Source: Phytohalomonas tamaricis (GTDB lineage Bacteria > Pseudomonadota > Gammaproteobacteria > Pseudomonadales > Halomonadaceae). Taken from it: a DNA stretch of 64,000 nucleotides. The translations under genes and the position numbers were made by a program. The DNA is taken from assembly GCF_003012345.1 (NCBI RefSeq), contig NZ_PVRV01000019.1, forward strand, positions 1 through 64,000, given 5' to 3'. The notes below the pieces were generated by a model. It had not been told where the DNA came from and made no database searches. It saw nothing but the letters and a program-made list of their open reading frames with translations. Positions 10,025 to 19,831 of the stretch are shown here, piece by piece. How positions within the stretch are numbered: position 1 is the stretch's first letter; each line of letters opens with the position of its first letter.

Positions 10025-11170
10025 ATGAGTCAACAGTCCGTCTATCTCGATTATGCGGCTACGACACCGGTCGACCCGCGTGTCGCTGAATTGATGGCAC
10101 GTCATCTGACGCTGGAGGGCACTTTTGCCAATCCGGCGTCGCGCAGTCATATGTCGGGCTGGCTTGCAGAACAGGCGGTCGAGATGGGCCGCCGCCAGGT
10201 TGCTGATCTGATTGGCGCCGACCCGCGTGAAATCGTCTGGACTTCAGGCGCGACCGAGGCTGACAACTTGGCCTTGACTGGTTATTTGCGCGCTAACCGC
10301 GAGCGCGGCCGCCATCTTGTCACCTCGACCATCGAGCACAAAGCCATTGTCGATACAGCCAAGGCACTCGAGGCCGAAGGGTTCGATGTGACATGGCTTA
10401 CTCCCGATCCGGATGGTCGTATTTCAGGAGAAACGCTGCAGGCAGCGCTACGCAGCGATACCGTACTGGTATCACTCATGGCGGTAAACAATGAGCTTGG
10501 CACCATTAACGATATTGCCACGCTCGGGGCGATTGCCCAGCAGCACGGAGCAGCGTTTCATGTCGATGCCGCTCAAGCAGCTGGCAAGATAGCGCTCGAT
10601 GTTTCAACACTGCCTGTCGATATGATGTCATTTTCCGCCCACAAGCTTTACGGCCCGAAAGGCATCGGCGCCCTGTTCGTGCGCCGTGGCACACGTGTCG
10701 AGGCATTGATACACGGTGGCGGTCATGAACGCGGTATGCGCTCGGGCACGCTGCCCACCCATCAGATTGTTGGTATGGGGCAGGCTTTTGCCTTGGCGCT
10801 GGATGAGCGTGAACAGGATACAGGGCATATTACGGCGTTACGTGAGCGTTTCTTGGCTGGCCTTGATGGCCTGCCCGGCGTTCACATCAATGGCGCTGCT
10901 GCCAAAAGTGTCCCTAATATCGTCAACCTGGGATTCGACGGCATTGACGGCGAATCCTTGCTGATGGCACTGCGCAAGCTTGCGGTCTCGACCGGTTCGG
11001 CCTGTAATTCAGCAAGCGTTGATCCTTCGTACGTACTACTTGATATTGGTGTACCGCGTGAACGCGCCTTGGCCTCGATACGCTTCAGCTTTGGCCGCTT
11101 CACCACCGAAGACGACATTGATACTGCTGTCAGCGAGCTGCGTCAGGCGCTGACGGCCCTAAGATACTGA
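10025..11170 (+). CDS. iscS: Cysteine desulfurase IscS lacking the C-terminal IscU-binding tail
   Basis: IscS uses pyridoxal phosphate to take sulfur from cysteine and hand it to Fe-S assembly and tRNA thiolation. The 381-residue protein has [14 protein letters not shown], the PLP lysine in [25 protein letters not shown], and the sulfur-accepting Cys at about residue 327 in [17 protein letters not shown]. It ends at [10 protein letters not shown], about 22 residues shorter than Escherichia coli IscS (404 residues); the missing piece is the tail known to contact IscU. No iscU follows it. It is 30 bases after iscR and 37 before iscA. Confidence 0.93.
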   Translation: MSQQSVYLDYAATTPVDPRVAELMARHLTLEGTFANPASRSHMSGWLAEQAVEMGRRQVADLIGADPREIVWTSGATEADNLALTGYLRANRERGRHLVTSTIEHKAIVDTAKALEAEGFDVTWLTPDPDGRISGETLQAALRSDTVLVSLMAVNNELGTINDIATLGAIAQQHGAAFHVDAAQAAGKIALDVSTLPVDMMSFSAHKLYGPKGIGALFVRRGTRVEALIHGGGHERGMRSGTLPTHQIVGMGQAFALALDEREQDTGHITALRERFLAGLDGLPGVHINGAAAKSVPNIVNLGFDGIDGESLLMALRKLAVSTGSACNSASVDPSYVLLDIGVPRERALASIRFSFGRFTTEDDIDTAVSELRQALTALRY

Positions 11171-11207
11171 TCGATTTTGCACATTCTTTTACCGGGAGGA
11201 GGATGAC

Positions 11208-11534
11208 ATGGCCCGGATTGCCATTACCGAAGCCGCTGCCAATCAGATTCGTAACGTCCTTCACGAGCGAGGCAATGGCCTTGGCTTACGCGTTGCGGTC
11301 AAACCGAGCGGCTGTTCCGGCTACAGCTACGTGCTCGATTTTGCTGACCAGTTAAACGACACTGACGAGGTTTTCGAAGATTACGGGGTCAAGGTCATTG
11401 TCGATCCCGAGGCACTCGCCATACTCAACGGCACAGAAGTCGATTACGTTTCAGAGGGACTGAACCGTTTTTTCCGTTTCAACAATCCAAACGTCAAAGA
11501 TGAGTGCGGCTGTGGCGAGAGCTTCAGCGTCTGA
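11208..11534 (+). CDS. iscA: Iron-sulfur cluster assembly A-type carrier IscA
   Basis: A-type carriers bind iron or Fe-S clusters and deliver [4Fe-4S] clusters to targets. The 108-residue protein starts [16 protein letters not shown] and has the three cluster cysteines in GCSGYSYV and ECGCGESF, as in the family. A GGGAGGAGG ribosome-binding site precedes the start. It directly follows iscS; the genes that usually flank iscA (iscU before it; hscB, hscA, fdx and iscX after it) are missing. Confidence 0.95.
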   Translation: MARIAITEAAANQIRNVLHERGNGLGLRVAVKPSGCSGYSYVLDFADQLNDTDEVFEDYGVKVIVDPEALAILNGTEVDYVSEGLNRFFRFNNPNVKDECGCGESFSV

Positions 11535-11587
11535 CCAATCGTGAGAAGAGCAGTAGGCTTCCCTTTCTATCCTTACTGCTCTATCGG

Positions 11588-11593
11588 TATAAT
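11588..11593 (+). promoter_or_regulatory. Candidate -10 element in the ndk leader
   Basis: A perfect TATAAT lies between iscA and ndk, 115 bases before the ndk start. I see no good -35 hexamer at the usual distance (TTCTAT at 11565-11570 is the nearest), so the promoter call is tentative. Confidence 0.45.
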
Positions 11594-11640
11594 GCCGCAC
11601 CTCAGCTGTTTCGATTCACGAAACGATAGAATTTTGTTTG

Positions 11641-11666
11641 GCGCGCCGCGCATGCGGCGCGCTTTT
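11641..11666 (+). terminator. Terminator or attenuator hairpin upstream of ndk
   Basis: GCGCGCCGC and GCGGCGCGC form a perfect nine-pair stem around GCAT, followed by TTTT. It ends the isc transcript, but it also lies downstream of a TATAAT and a second hairpin (GTTTCG-attca-CGAAAC, near 11609-11625), so it could attenuate ndk or end a short RNA. Confidence 0.85.
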
Positions 11667-11707
11667 CATCTATCCATAACTCATCAATCCATTTAGGGAG
11701 AGACACC

Positions 11708-12136
11708 ATGGCGGTAGAACGCACATTGTCCATCATCAAGCCGGACGCCGTAGCCAAGAATGTTATCGGTGAAATTTACACTCGCTTCGAGAAAGCCAGC
11801 CTGAACATCATCGCGGCCAAGATGGTAAATCTTTCCCGCGAACAGGCGGAAGGTTTCTATGCCGAGCACAAGGAACGTCCGTTTTTCAATGATCTGGTCG
11901 CCTTCATGACCTCAGGTCCGGTCATGATTCAGGTACTCGAAGGTGAAAACGCCATCACCAAGAACCGTGAACTGATGGGCGCCACCGATCCGAAGAAAGC
12001 TGAAGCCGGCACTATCCGCGCTGACTTCGCTGAATCAGTCGATGCCAATGCCGCTCACGGCTCCGATTCACCCGAATCGGCCAAGCGTGAAGTGAGCTAT
12101 TTCTTCTCGAACGAAGAAATCTGCGCACGCAGCTGA
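11708..12136 (+). CDS. ndk: Nucleoside diphosphate kinase Ndk
   Basis: Ndk balances nucleoside triphosphate pools by phosphate transfer through a histidine. The 142-residue protein shows [15 protein letters not shown] at the start, [15 protein letters not shown] in the middle, and the active-site segment [20 protein letters not shown] with the phospho-accepting His. GGGAGAG precedes the ATG by several bases. A hairpin terminator follows. Confidence 0.98.
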   Translation: MAVERTLSIIKPDAVAKNVIGEIYTRFEKASLNIIAAKMVNLSREQAEGFYAEHKERPFFNDLVAFMTSGPVMIQVLEGENAITKNRELMGATDPKKAEAGTIRADFAESVDANAAHGSDSPESAKREVSYFFSNEEICARS

Positions 12137-12152
12137 TTCAGGCGGCTCGATG

Positions 12153-12175
12153 GGCGGCGGGTTTCCCGCCGCCTT
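12153..12175 (+). terminator. Terminator after ndk
   Basis: GGCGGCGGG and CCCGCCGCC form a nine-pair stem with a TTT loop, followed by TTAATT. It lies 16 bases beyond the ndk stop. Confidence 0.8.
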
Positions 12176-12212
12176 AATTGCAACCTGTTCAACACGACCG
12201 ACATTGCCCGCC

Positions 12213-13340
12213 ATGACAGCTGAAACCAGTACTTCCCGCACCAACCTGCTAGGTCTCTCCCGCGAACAGATGGAAGCATTCTTCGTCTCGCTGGGTGAAA
12301 AGAAGTTTCGCGCCACCCAAGTGATGAAGTGGATTCATCACGAAGGCTGCGATGACTTTGAAGCCATGACCAATCTTTCCAAGGGACTGCGCGAAAAGCT
12401 CCAACGTCTCGCCGAGATCCGCGGGCCGAGTGTGGCCTATGAAGGCGAATCAGCCGACGGTACGCGTAAGTGGGTGCTTGAGGTCGGTGATGGCAGTCTG
12501 GTCGAGACCGTTCTCATCCCATCAGATAACGGCAATCGCCGTACATTATGCGTCTCTTCTCAGGTGGGCTGTTCGCTGGACTGCAGCTTCTGTTCAACCG
12601 GCAAGCAGGGCTTTCAACGCAACCTGACCGCGGCCGAGATTATTGGACAAGTCTGGGTTGCCAGCAAAAGCGCCAATGGTTCCCGCGACTCGAGCCAGCG
12701 TGCCGTGACCAATGTGGTAATGATGGGCATGGGTGAACCGCTGCTAAATTACGACAATGTCGTGCCAGCGATGAAACTGATGCTCGACGATAATGGCTAT
12801 GGCCTTTCAAAACGTCGCGTGACGCTTTCAACCTCCGGCGTCGTTCCCATGATCGACAGACTCGGTGATGATATCGACGTTTCTTTGGCAATTTCTTTGC
12901 ATGCGGCTAACGATGCTCTGCGTAACACGCTGGTCCCGCTTAATCGCAAATACAATATCCGCATGCTGCTTGACGCTTGTCACCGTTATCTCGACAAGTG
13001 CGCTGATGCACGTATGGTAACGATCGAGTATACCCTGATTCATGATGTCAACGACCAGCACGAACACGCTGAACAGCTGGCCGAGGTACTGCGCGATTTG
13101 CCCTGCAAGATCAATTTGATTCCGTTCAACCCATTCCCCAATGCCGGCTACGAGAAGCCTTCTCGCAACCAGGTCATGCGCTTCCAGAAGTGGTTATTTG
13201 AACTTGGCTATGTCGCGCCTGTACGCATGACACGCGGCGATGACATTGATGCTGCCTGTGGCCAGCTTGTGGGTCGAGTCAAGGATCGTACCAAGCGTAG
13301 CCAACGCTACATTCAGGCCGTTTCAATCGATGCCGACTAA
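12213..13340 (+). CDS. rlmN: Dual-specificity rRNA/tRNA adenine C2-methyltransferase RlmN
   Basis: RlmN is a radical SAM enzyme that methylates C2 of A2503 in 23S rRNA and A37 in some tRNAs. The 375-residue protein has the cluster motif CSLDCSFC, followed by [30 protein letters not shown], and the C-terminal region ending [16 protein letters not shown] with the methyl-carrying Cys. I chose ATG 12213 ([15 protein letters not shown]); an in-frame ATG at 12150 lies inside the terminator hairpin region and would add 21 residues unlike the family. Confidence 0.97.
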   Translation: MTAETSTSRTNLLGLSREQMEAFFVSLGEKKFRATQVMKWIHHEGCDDFEAMTNLSKGLREKLQRLAEIRGPSVAYEGESADGTRKWVLEVGDGSLVETVLIPSDNGNRRTLCVSSQVGCSLDCSFCSTGKQGFQRNLTAAEIIGQVWVASKSANGSRDSSQRAVTNVVMMGMGEPLLNYDNVVPAMKLMLDDNGYGLSKRRVTLSTSGVVPMIDRLGDDIDVSLAISLHAANDALRNTLVPLNRKYNIRMLLDACHRYLDKCADARMVTIEYTLIHDVNDQHEHAEQLAEVLRDLPCKINLIPFNPFPNAGYEKPSRNQVMRFQKWLFELGYVAPVRMTRGDDIDAACGQLVGRVKDRTKRSQRYIQAVSIDAD

Positions 13341-13553
13341 GCCGCTGCTCGGTTAAAGAAGAATTGAGCGAAGATCGAACGGAACGTGGCATCATCTTCT
13401 CTCGCGCAGGATATGCTTATATGAGTGCGCCTAAATCTTGAAGACGCATGATCATGCCTACTTGACTTCGCAGGGGCGTAGCGATTTGATGGACAGCGTT
13501 TTACGCTTGCCGAGCGTGAGCCGTCCCAAGCCATTCATGCCAAAGAGGAGCGC
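13341..13553. other. Gap between rlmN and pilF
   Basis: A 213-base stretch without a gene or clear terminator. An AGAGGAG ribosome-binding site for pilF lies at its end. Confidence 0.4.
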
Positions 13554-14309
13554 ATGATCTTTCGTCATCACCATACGTCGATACTATGCAGTGCCTTGGT
13601 CAGTGTCTGTCTGCTGACCGGTTGCACGACGCAAGTGACGAACGATAAGTCATCCTCAACTTCCGGCGAAGCGGCCAGCGCCTATACCCAACTTGGCCTG
13701 GCCTATCTGCGCCGCGACGATCTTGAACGCGCTCACCAGGCGCTTGATCACGCCCTTGAGCTATCAGATACCGATAGTGAAGCACTGCATGGCCTAGCAC
13801 TACTTTATCAACGTCAGGGAGAAGATGCGCTCGCCGAGCGTTATTACCAGCGTGCGCTTGCCAGCGCTCCGGACTTTACCCAGGCGCGTAACAACTATGC
13901 CGCGTTTCTTTATGCCCATGACCGCTTCGAAGCAGCCTGCACTCAATTGGAGAAGGCGACTGACGATTTGAGTTATCCTAGGCGTGCCCAGTTGTACGCC
14001 AATCTGGGCCAGTGTCAGATCAAGGCAGGCAAACTATCTGATGCATTAATGAACCTTTCCCGTGCCCAGGCTATCGCCCCTAACTATGCGCGCACCTATT
14101 ACCTCATGGCCGACCTGCTGCATCAGCTCGGCCAGCAGGACAACGCCTGGGCAAAATTACAAGATTATTTTCGACTCGCAGGCCAGGACGGCAATAGCAT
14201 GACGTTGGCACATGACATCGCGCTTTCCCGCGGTGACATCCGTACCGCCGAGCTTTTCAAACGGCAATTGAACGCCACCTCGGCAGCCGCCCCGGATATA
14301 ACAGATTAA
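13554..14309 (+). CDS. pilF: Type IV pilus biogenesis/stability lipoprotein PilF (PilW)
   Basis: This TPR lipoprotein is needed for outer membrane assembly of the PilQ secretin. The 251-residue product has a lipoprotein signal ending in the lipobox LLTGC (Cys near residue 24), then about five to six TPR repeats (for example YTQLGLAYLRRDDLERAHQAL and GLALLYQRQGEDALAERYYQRAL). The gene lies between rlmN and rodZ, where pilF is found in Pseudomonas. Whether the strain makes type IV pili cannot be told from this window. Confidence 0.9.
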   Translation: MIFRHHHTSILCSALVSVCLLTGCTTQVTNDKSSSTSGEAASAYTQLGLAYLRRDDLERAHQALDHALELSDTDSEALHGLALLYQRQGEDALAERYYQRALASAPDFTQARNNYAAFLYAHDRFEAACTQLEKATDDLSYPRRAQLYANLGQCQIKAGKLSDALMNLSRAQAIAPNYARTYYLMADLLHQLGQQDNAWAKLQDYFRLAGQDGNSMTLAHDIALSRGDIRTAELFKRQLNATSAAAPDITD

Positions 14310-14324
14310 TAAGGACGCTTGCCC

Positions 14325-15320
14325 ATGAGCGAATATCAAGAGCACTCATCGACACCGCAAACCGATCGCAGCCCTGGTGAAATGCTGCGCGCCGAGCGGG
14401 AGTATCAAGGATTGTCTACCGATGAGGTCGCCGAACAACTCAATCTGCGTCCATCGCTTGTTACCGACCTTGAAGCCAGCCGATTCGATCAGATACCGGT
14501 CCCCGCCTATCAGCGTGGCTATCTGCGCTCGTATGCTCGCCTGCTCGGCATGGATGAACGCATGGTCGTTCATGCTTATGATCGCGTCCATGGCCGTGAT
14601 GATATTGATGAACGCCGCATCACACCGATCCAAACCGTCAGGCCGCCTAGCCGTCTGGGCAAGATAATTTTCCGCCTTGTGACGGTGTTGATCATTCTCG
14701 GCCTGATCGGCCTTACCTTGCTGTGGTGGCAAAGCCGGCAGGGAACGCCAAGCTTCAGCGAGGGAAATAACGAACCAAGCGTGACCCAGCAGGACGGCCC
14801 CAGCACTAGTAGCCTGCCCCCGCTGCCGGAAAGCTCCGTTGAAACGAGAGGCCCGACAGTTGCCGAATCTCCGGCGACGCCTGCCGCCACCAGCCTGAAC
14901 CAGAGTGCTGACGTCGATGTTGCTGTCGCCTCGCAAGTTTCAGAGCAAGCTGGCACCACCGGCGATACGCCATCAAACGAAGGTAAACTGCAGGTACCTG
15001 CTGTCGAAGGCCAAAATGGTTCAGCAGGCCGGGCCGTTGCTGAAAGTCAGGCCGAACAGAGTACGCAGAACAACGATCCCAACGTGTTGCAGTTCACTTT
15101 CAATCAGGAATCCTGGACAGAAGTCCGCGATGCCTCAGGGCAGCGCGTATTCAGCGGGCTGCAAAAGGCCGGCACCCAGGCCGAAGTTCACGGGCGCCCT
15201 CCGTTTCGCATGACGGTGGGCAACGCCAGCGGCGTCGTATTGCACTATCGCGGTGAGACCGTCGATCTGCAGAAAAACGCGCGCAGCAGTAATGTCGCCA
15301 AATTCACACTAGGAGAATGA
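14325..15320 (+). CDS. rodZ: Cytoskeleton protein RodZ
   Basis: RodZ is a bitopic membrane protein that links MreB filaments to the elongasome and sets rod shape. The 331-residue product has an N-terminal helix-turn-helix of the Xre/HTH_25 type (GEMLRAEREYQGLSTDEVAEQL), a membrane segment near residues 115-135 (IIFRLVTVLIILGLIGLTLLWW), a Ser/Pro/Gln-rich linker, and the C-terminal DUF4115 beta domain. ATG 14325 has AAGGA nine bases upstream; the in-frame TTG at 14319 is less likely. It is 9 bases from ispG, a common pairing. Confidence 0.94.
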   Translation: MSEYQEHSSTPQTDRSPGEMLRAEREYQGLSTDEVAEQLNLRPSLVTDLEASRFDQIPVPAYQRGYLRSYARLLGMDERMVVHAYDRVHGRDDIDERRITPIQTVRPPSRLGKIIFRLVTVLIILGLIGLTLLWWQSRQGTPSFSEGNNEPSVTQQDGPSTSSLPPLPESSVETRGPTVAESPATPAATSLNQSADVDVAVASQVSEQAGTTGDTPSNEGKLQVPAVEGQNGSAGRAVAESQAEQSTQNNDPNVLQFTFNQESWTEVRDASGQRVFSGLQKAGTQAEVHGRPPFRMTVGNASGVVLHYRGETVDLQKNARSSNVAKFTLGE

Positions 15321-15329
15321 CGCCACGCC

Positions 15330-16445
15330 ATGCATAGCCAATCTCCGATAAATCGCCGCAAATCACGGCAAATCCATGTTGGCTCGGTTGCGATTGGTGG
15401 GGATGCCCCCATCAGCGTACAGAGCATGACCAATACCAACACACTCGATGTCGAGGCTACAGTGGCCCAGATCGAGCGTATCGCCGCTGCCGGTGGCGAT
15501 ATTGTGCGCGTATCGGTACCCGACATGGACTGCGCGGAAGCGTTCGGCAAGATCAAGAAACGCGTGTCCGTACCGCTCGTCGCCGATATCCATTTCGACT
15601 ATCGCATCGCCCTGCGGGTTGCCGAACTCGGCGTCGATTGCCTGCGTATCAACCCGGGTAATATTGGTCGCGAAGATCGCGTTCAAGCGGTGGTCTCGTC
15701 CGCTCGCGATCACGGCATACCGATACGCATCGGCGTCAATGCCGGTTCGCTCGAGAAGGATCTGCAGAAGAAATACGGTGAGCCGACGCCCGCCGCGCTG
15801 GTTGAATCAGCGATGCGCCACATCGATCATCTTGATCGCCTCGACTTTCAGGAATTCAAGGTCTCGCTCAAGGCCAGCGATGTATTCATGGCGGTTGAGG
15901 CCTACCGACAGATTGCCGGCCAGATTGAGCAGCCGCTCCATCTAGGCATCACCGAAGCCGGTGGGCTACGTTCAGGCACGGTAAAATCATCTGTTGGCCT
16001 CGGCATGCTGTTGATGGACGGTATTGGCGATACCTTGCGTATTTCGCTGGCGGCTGACCCCGTCGAAGAAATCAAGGTCGGTTACGACATCCTCAAGAGC
16101 CTGCGTCTGCGTAGCCGTGGCATCAACTTCATTGCCTGCCCGAGCTGCTCACGCCAGAACTTTGATGTCATTAGCACCATGAATGCGTTGGAAGAGCGTC
16201 TTGAAGACATCATGACGCCGATTGACGTCGCGGTCATCGGCTGCGTGGTCAACGGTCCGGGCGAAGCCAAGGAAGTCGATGTCGGCCTGACCGGTGGTAG
16301 CCCCAACAATCTGGTGTACATCGATGGCAAGCCTGCCCAGAAGCTGCGCAACGATAATCTGGTCGATGATCTCGAAACGCTGATTCGTGAAAGGGTCGCG
16401 CAGAAACAAGCGCAGGAAAAGAACCTCATTACCCGGGAAGGGTAA
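15330..16445 (+). CDS. ispG: 4-hydroxy-3-methylbut-2-enyl-diphosphate synthase IspG
   Basis: IspG reduces methylerythritol cyclodiphosphate to HMBPP in the MEP isoprenoid pathway using a [4Fe-4S] cluster. The 371-residue protein has [19 protein letters not shown] at the N-terminus, [18 protein letters not shown], and the C-terminal cluster ligands in [11 protein letters not shown] and [11 protein letters not shown]. It needs Fe-S clusters from the isc genes upstream. It is coupled to rodZ and followed by hisS. Confidence 0.98.
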   Translation: MHSQSPINRRKSRQIHVGSVAIGGDAPISVQSMTNTNTLDVEATVAQIERIAAAGGDIVRVSVPDMDCAEAFGKIKKRVSVPLVADIHFDYRIALRVAELGVDCLRINPGNIGREDRVQAVVSSARDHGIPIRIGVNAGSLEKDLQKKYGEPTPAALVESAMRHIDHLDRLDFQEFKVSLKASDVFMAVEAYRQIAGQIEQPLHLGITEAGGLRSGTVKSSVGLGMLLMDGIGDTLRISLAADPVEEIKVGYDILKSLRLRSRGINFIACPSCSRQNFDVISTMNALEERLEDIMTPIDVAVIGCVVNGPGEAKEVDVGLTGGSPNNLVYIDGKPAQKLRNDNLVDDLETLIRERVAQKQAQEKNLITREG

Positions 16446-16534
16446 GTTCTCTTCTAATCACCAGCCGCGCAAGGCGTGAAAGAACAAGGACGGTCCCATG
16501 AGGGGCCGATCTCAAGCGTCGTCAGGAGTCGACA

Positions 16535-17821
16535 GTGAGTAAGATACAGGCCATACGTGGCATGAACGATCTGCTGCCGGACCAGTCCCCGGTCTGGCAG
16601 TATTTCGAGCGTCAGGTACGGGCATTGATGGGCCGCTACGGATATCTCGAAATTCGCACCCCTATCCTTGAACAGACAGCGCTGTTCAAGCGCTCGATCG
16701 GTGAAGTGACCGATATTGTCGAGAAAGAGATGTACACCTTCGAGGACCGTAATGGCGACAGTCTGACGCTTCGTCCCGAAGGGACAGCTGCCGTTGTCCG
16801 TGCCGCAATGGAAAACGGTCTGCTGCACAATCAGACCCAGCGATTATGGTACACCGGGCCGATGTTCCGCCATGAGCGTCCGCAGAAAGGCCGCTATCGT
16901 CAATTTCATCAAGTCGGCGTCGAAACCTTTGGCATGGATGGCCCTGACATTGATGTCGAGACTATTCTGCTCTCCGCTCGCCTGTGGCAACAGCTCGGGT
17001 TGATGGAGCATGTCACTCTCGAGCTCAATTCGCTGGGCTCCAACGAGGCGCGGGCGGCCTACCGCGAAAAGCTCGTGGCCTACTTCGAGCAGTATGCCGA
17101 CACGCTCGACGAGGATGCCAAGCGCCGTCTGCATAGCAATCCACTGCGTATTCTAGACAGCAAGAACCCCGACATGGCAGATGTTATTGCCGCCGCGCCG
17201 CAGCTACTCGATCATCTTGACAATGAATCGCGTGAGCACTTTGACAAACTCAAGGCGCTGCTTGATGCTGCGGGTATCGATTACGTCGTCAATCCGCGTC
17301 TGGTGCGCGGCCTCGACTATTACAATCGCACCGTATTTGAGTGGACCACCACCGCGCTGGGTAGCCAAGGCACGGTCTGTGCCGGCGGCCGCTACGATGG
17401 CCTGGTCGAGCAGCTAGGAGGCAAACCCACCACGGCTGTCGGCTTTGCAATGGGCGTCGAACGCCTTGTATTGCTGCTTGAAACGCTCGAGCTCGTCCCG
17501 GCCGATGTCAATCACACGCTTGACGCTTATATCATGGCCTTTGGCGATGCCGCCGAGCGCGAAGCCCTGCTCCTTGGTGAACAACTACGCAGCGCATTAC
17601 CCCAACTGCGCCTGCAAGTTCACTGTGGCGGTGGCAGCTTCAAAAGCCAGGTTAAAAAAGCCGACAAAAGCGGTGCCACGCTGGCACTGATTCTGGGTGA
17701 GGACGAACTTACCCGCGGCAGCGTAGGTCTTAAATACCTGCGTGAAACACGTGATCAGGAGGAACTCGACCGCAGCGCACTTATCGAGCACCTCACATCA
17801 CACTTGAGCCGGATTGCATAG
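16535..17821 (+). CDS. hisS: Histidine-tRNA ligase HisS
   Basis: A class II aminoacyl-tRNA synthetase. The 428-residue protein starts with GTG (AGGAG nine bases upstream) and reads [20 protein letters not shown]. Motif 2 is in [21 protein letters not shown]; the histidine-specific motifs are [15 protein letters not shown] and [13 protein letters not shown], and a C-terminal anticodon-binding domain follows. Length and order match the family. Confidence 0.98.
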   Translation: MSKIQAIRGMNDLLPDQSPVWQYFERQVRALMGRYGYLEIRTPILEQTALFKRSIGEVTDIVEKEMYTFEDRNGDSLTLRPEGTAAVVRAAMENGLLHNQTQRLWYTGPMFRHERPQKGRYRQFHQVGVETFGMDGPDIDVETILLSARLWQQLGLMEHVTLELNSLGSNEARAAYREKLVAYFEQYADTLDEDAKRRLHSNPLRILDSKNPDMADVIAAAPQLLDHLDNESREHFDKLKALLDAAGIDYVVNPRLVRGLDYYNRTVFEWTTTALGSQGTVCAGGRYDGLVEQLGGKPTTAVGFAMGVERLVLLLETLELVPADVNHTLDAYIMAFGDAAEREALLLGEQLRSALPQLRLQVHCGGGSFKSQVKKADKSGATLALILGEDELTRGSVGLKYLRETRDQEELDRSALIEHLTSHLSRIA

Positions 17822-17866
17822 CAGCTTACGCTCACGCGATCTAGTTAGAACCACAGGAGACCGCTC

Positions 17867-18526
17867 GTGGCGGAAGAGCTGAGAACGGAAGAAGAGCAAC
17901 TCGACGCGATCAAGCGCTGGTGGAAAGGCAACGGAACATCGTTGCTTGCCGGTATCGCGATCGCGGCAGCCGGGGTGTTCGGCTGGAAAGCTTGGCAAAA
18001 TCATCAGGATACCCAGCGTGAAGCCGCCTCGGTCCGCTACGAGCAGTTGATTCAGCTGGTCGGCCAGCAAGACATGAGCGATCAGAATCGCAAGCAGGCC
18101 TCCACCTTGATCGAGGAGATCGACAGCGAACATGGCAATACGCTGTACGCCGATCTCGCTCATCTGGTCCAGGCACGTCTGGCCGTAGAGGCCGGTGAAC
18201 AGGCCCAGGCCAGTCAAGCACTGCAACAGCTAATCAACAACAGCAAGCGTCCTTATGTACAGGGCCTGGCAAGGCTGAATCTAGCCCGGGTCCAGCTCGA
18301 ACAGGGCAACGGCGAACAGGCACTGGATACCCTTAAGCAACAGTTGCCTGAAACGCTCGCCGCTCAAGCGGCTAATGTTCGTGGTGACGCACTCGTCGTC
18401 CTTGGTCGACGTGATGAAGCGCGCCAGGCTTATCAACAGGCCCTTACGCTATCAGAACAAAGCGATCAGCCGATCTACGGCGTTCAGCTCAAGCTCGATG
18501 ATCTGGCGCCTCAGGAGGCTTCATGA
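17867..18526 (+). CDS. yfgM: YfgM-like TPR membrane protein (ancillary SecYEG subunit)
   Basis: YfgM is an inner membrane protein with a periplasmic TPR domain that works with PpiD at the Sec translocon. The 219-residue product starts with GTG (CAGGAG upstream), begins AEELRTEEEQLDAIKRWWKGNG, has one membrane segment at about residues 24-44, and then TPR-like helices with ARQAYQQALTLS near the end. It overlaps bamB by four bases and follows hisS, the standard hisS-yfgM-bamB-der order. Confidence 0.92.
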   Translation: MAEELRTEEEQLDAIKRWWKGNGTSLLAGIAIAAAGVFGWKAWQNHQDTQREAASVRYEQLIQLVGQQDMSDQNRKQASTLIEEIDSEHGNTLYADLAHLVQARLAVEAGEQAQASQALQQLINNSKRPYVQGLARLNLARVQLEQGNGEQALDTLKQQLPETLAAQAANVRGDALVVLGRRDEARQAYQQALTLSEQSDQPIYGVQLKLDDLAPQEAS

Positions 18527-19677
18527 AGTTACGTATTTTTACTGCGGCAGCGGTGCTTGCCCTGCTTGCCGGCTGTTCCGGTAATGTCCAACCTGAAACG
18601 CCCCCCAAGGAACTCAAGGACTTCCAGGCCGTTACTGCACTTAAGGGTGTCTGGTCGGAAGATATCGGTAGCCTGAGCCGTGCTCGCTATCCGATCCAGC
18701 CGACGATCAGTGGCGATACGATCTACGCCGCCAGTGCCGAAGGCATCATCAAGGCGATCGATATCGACAACGGTAAAGTACGCTGGGAGAAGGAGCTCGA
18801 TCAGTCCGTTTCTGGCCCTTTGACCAGTGATTCCGGTCGGCTTTATTTTGGCACACGCAATGGCGAGGTCGTCGCACTCGATCAACAAAACGGCGATGTT
18901 GCCTGGCAATCACGCGTTTCGAGCGAAGTCATCGCTGCTCCGCAGCTCAACAGTGGCCTTGTTGTGGTTCAAAGCGTCGATGGTGCACTGACCGCGCTTG
19001 ACCGCTTCAGCGGTGAACAGCAGTGGATCTATGCTTCATCCCAGCCTGCGCTGACGCTCAGAGGCACCGGTACGCCGCGTACTATTGAACCTGTCTCGTT
19101 CGCCGGCTTTGCCAATGGTCGTCTGGCCGCTTTCGACAACCGCAACGGTCAGCAGCTGTGGGATATCCGCGTTGCCATTCCCAAGGGACGCACCGAGGTT
19201 GAACAGCTCGTCGACCTCGACGGCCAACCGGTACTGACCCAGGATGGCCGACTATTTGTAACCAGCTACAACGGTCGAATCATGGCGCTCGATGCCCGTA
19301 CCGGCCAGCCGATCTGGCAGCGGGAAGAATCAAGCTATCTGACGCCAACGCTCGTGGGCGACTTCCTGTTCACCGTCAACGCCAAGAGCCATGTCCTGGC
19401 ACTCGATGCCAATACGGGGCGTGTACTTTGGGAGCAGGACGCGCTGGAAGGCCGCAGTCTGACGTCGCCTACCTTCGTTGACGGCCGGCTTGCCTTTGGT
19501 GATTTTCAAGGTTATATCCACCTGCTCGATGCCAAGTCCGGCAAGCTTGCCGGTCGTGCCAATGTCGGCGGCAATGGCGTGAGCGTTCAGCTGCTCAGCA
19601 ATGGCCAACGTCTGTTTGTGCTTTCCAATGAGGGCGAGCTGGTGGCCTATGACCTTAATGATATCGACCGTAGCTGA
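18523..19677 (+). CDS. bamB: Outer membrane assembly lipoprotein BamB
   Basis: BamB is the beta-propeller lipoprotein of the BAM complex, which inserts outer membrane proteins. The 384-residue product has a lipoprotein signal with LLAGC (Cys near residue 19) and repeated PQQ-type blades (for example GTRNGEVVALDQQNGDVAWQ and SYNGRIMALDARTGQPIWQ). It is translationally coupled to yfgM through an ATGA overlap. A strong terminator follows. Confidence 0.97.
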   Translation: MKLRIFTAAAVLALLAGCSGNVQPETPPKELKDFQAVTALKGVWSEDIGSLSRARYPIQPTISGDTIYAASAEGIIKAIDIDNGKVRWEKELDQSVSGPLTSDSGRLYFGTRNGEVVALDQQNGDVAWQSRVSSEVIAAPQLNSGLVVVQSVDGALTALDRFSGEQQWIYASSQPALTLRGTGTPRTIEPVSFAGFANGRLAAFDNRNGQQLWDIRVAIPKGRTEVEQLVDLDGQPVLTQDGRLFVTSYNGRIMALDARTGQPIWQREESSYLTPTLVGDFLFTVNAKSHVLALDANTGRVLWEQDALEGRSLTSPTFVDGRLAFGDFQGYIHLLDAKSGKLAGRANVGGNGVSVQLLSNGQRLFVLSNEGELVAYDLNDIDRS

Positions 19678-19700
19678 GATTAGGGCCTAGCAAGATGAAG

Positions 19701-19730
19701 TAAAGCGGCGCCCTGCGCCGCTTTACTCGT
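19701..19730 (+). terminator. Terminator after bamB
   Basis: TAAAGCGGCG and CGCCGCTTTA pair perfectly around CCCTG, 23 bases after the bamB stop. The following sequence (CTCGTTT) is only weakly T rich. Confidence 0.8.
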
Positions 19731-19831
19731 TTAAAGAATCCACGTCGTTTTTACGTTAAACTGAGCACAATTCGCCTTTTGAGCGCCCGCTCATCCGGCA
19801 TCAGTATTCGCGTTCCTTGTTTTGAGACTCT

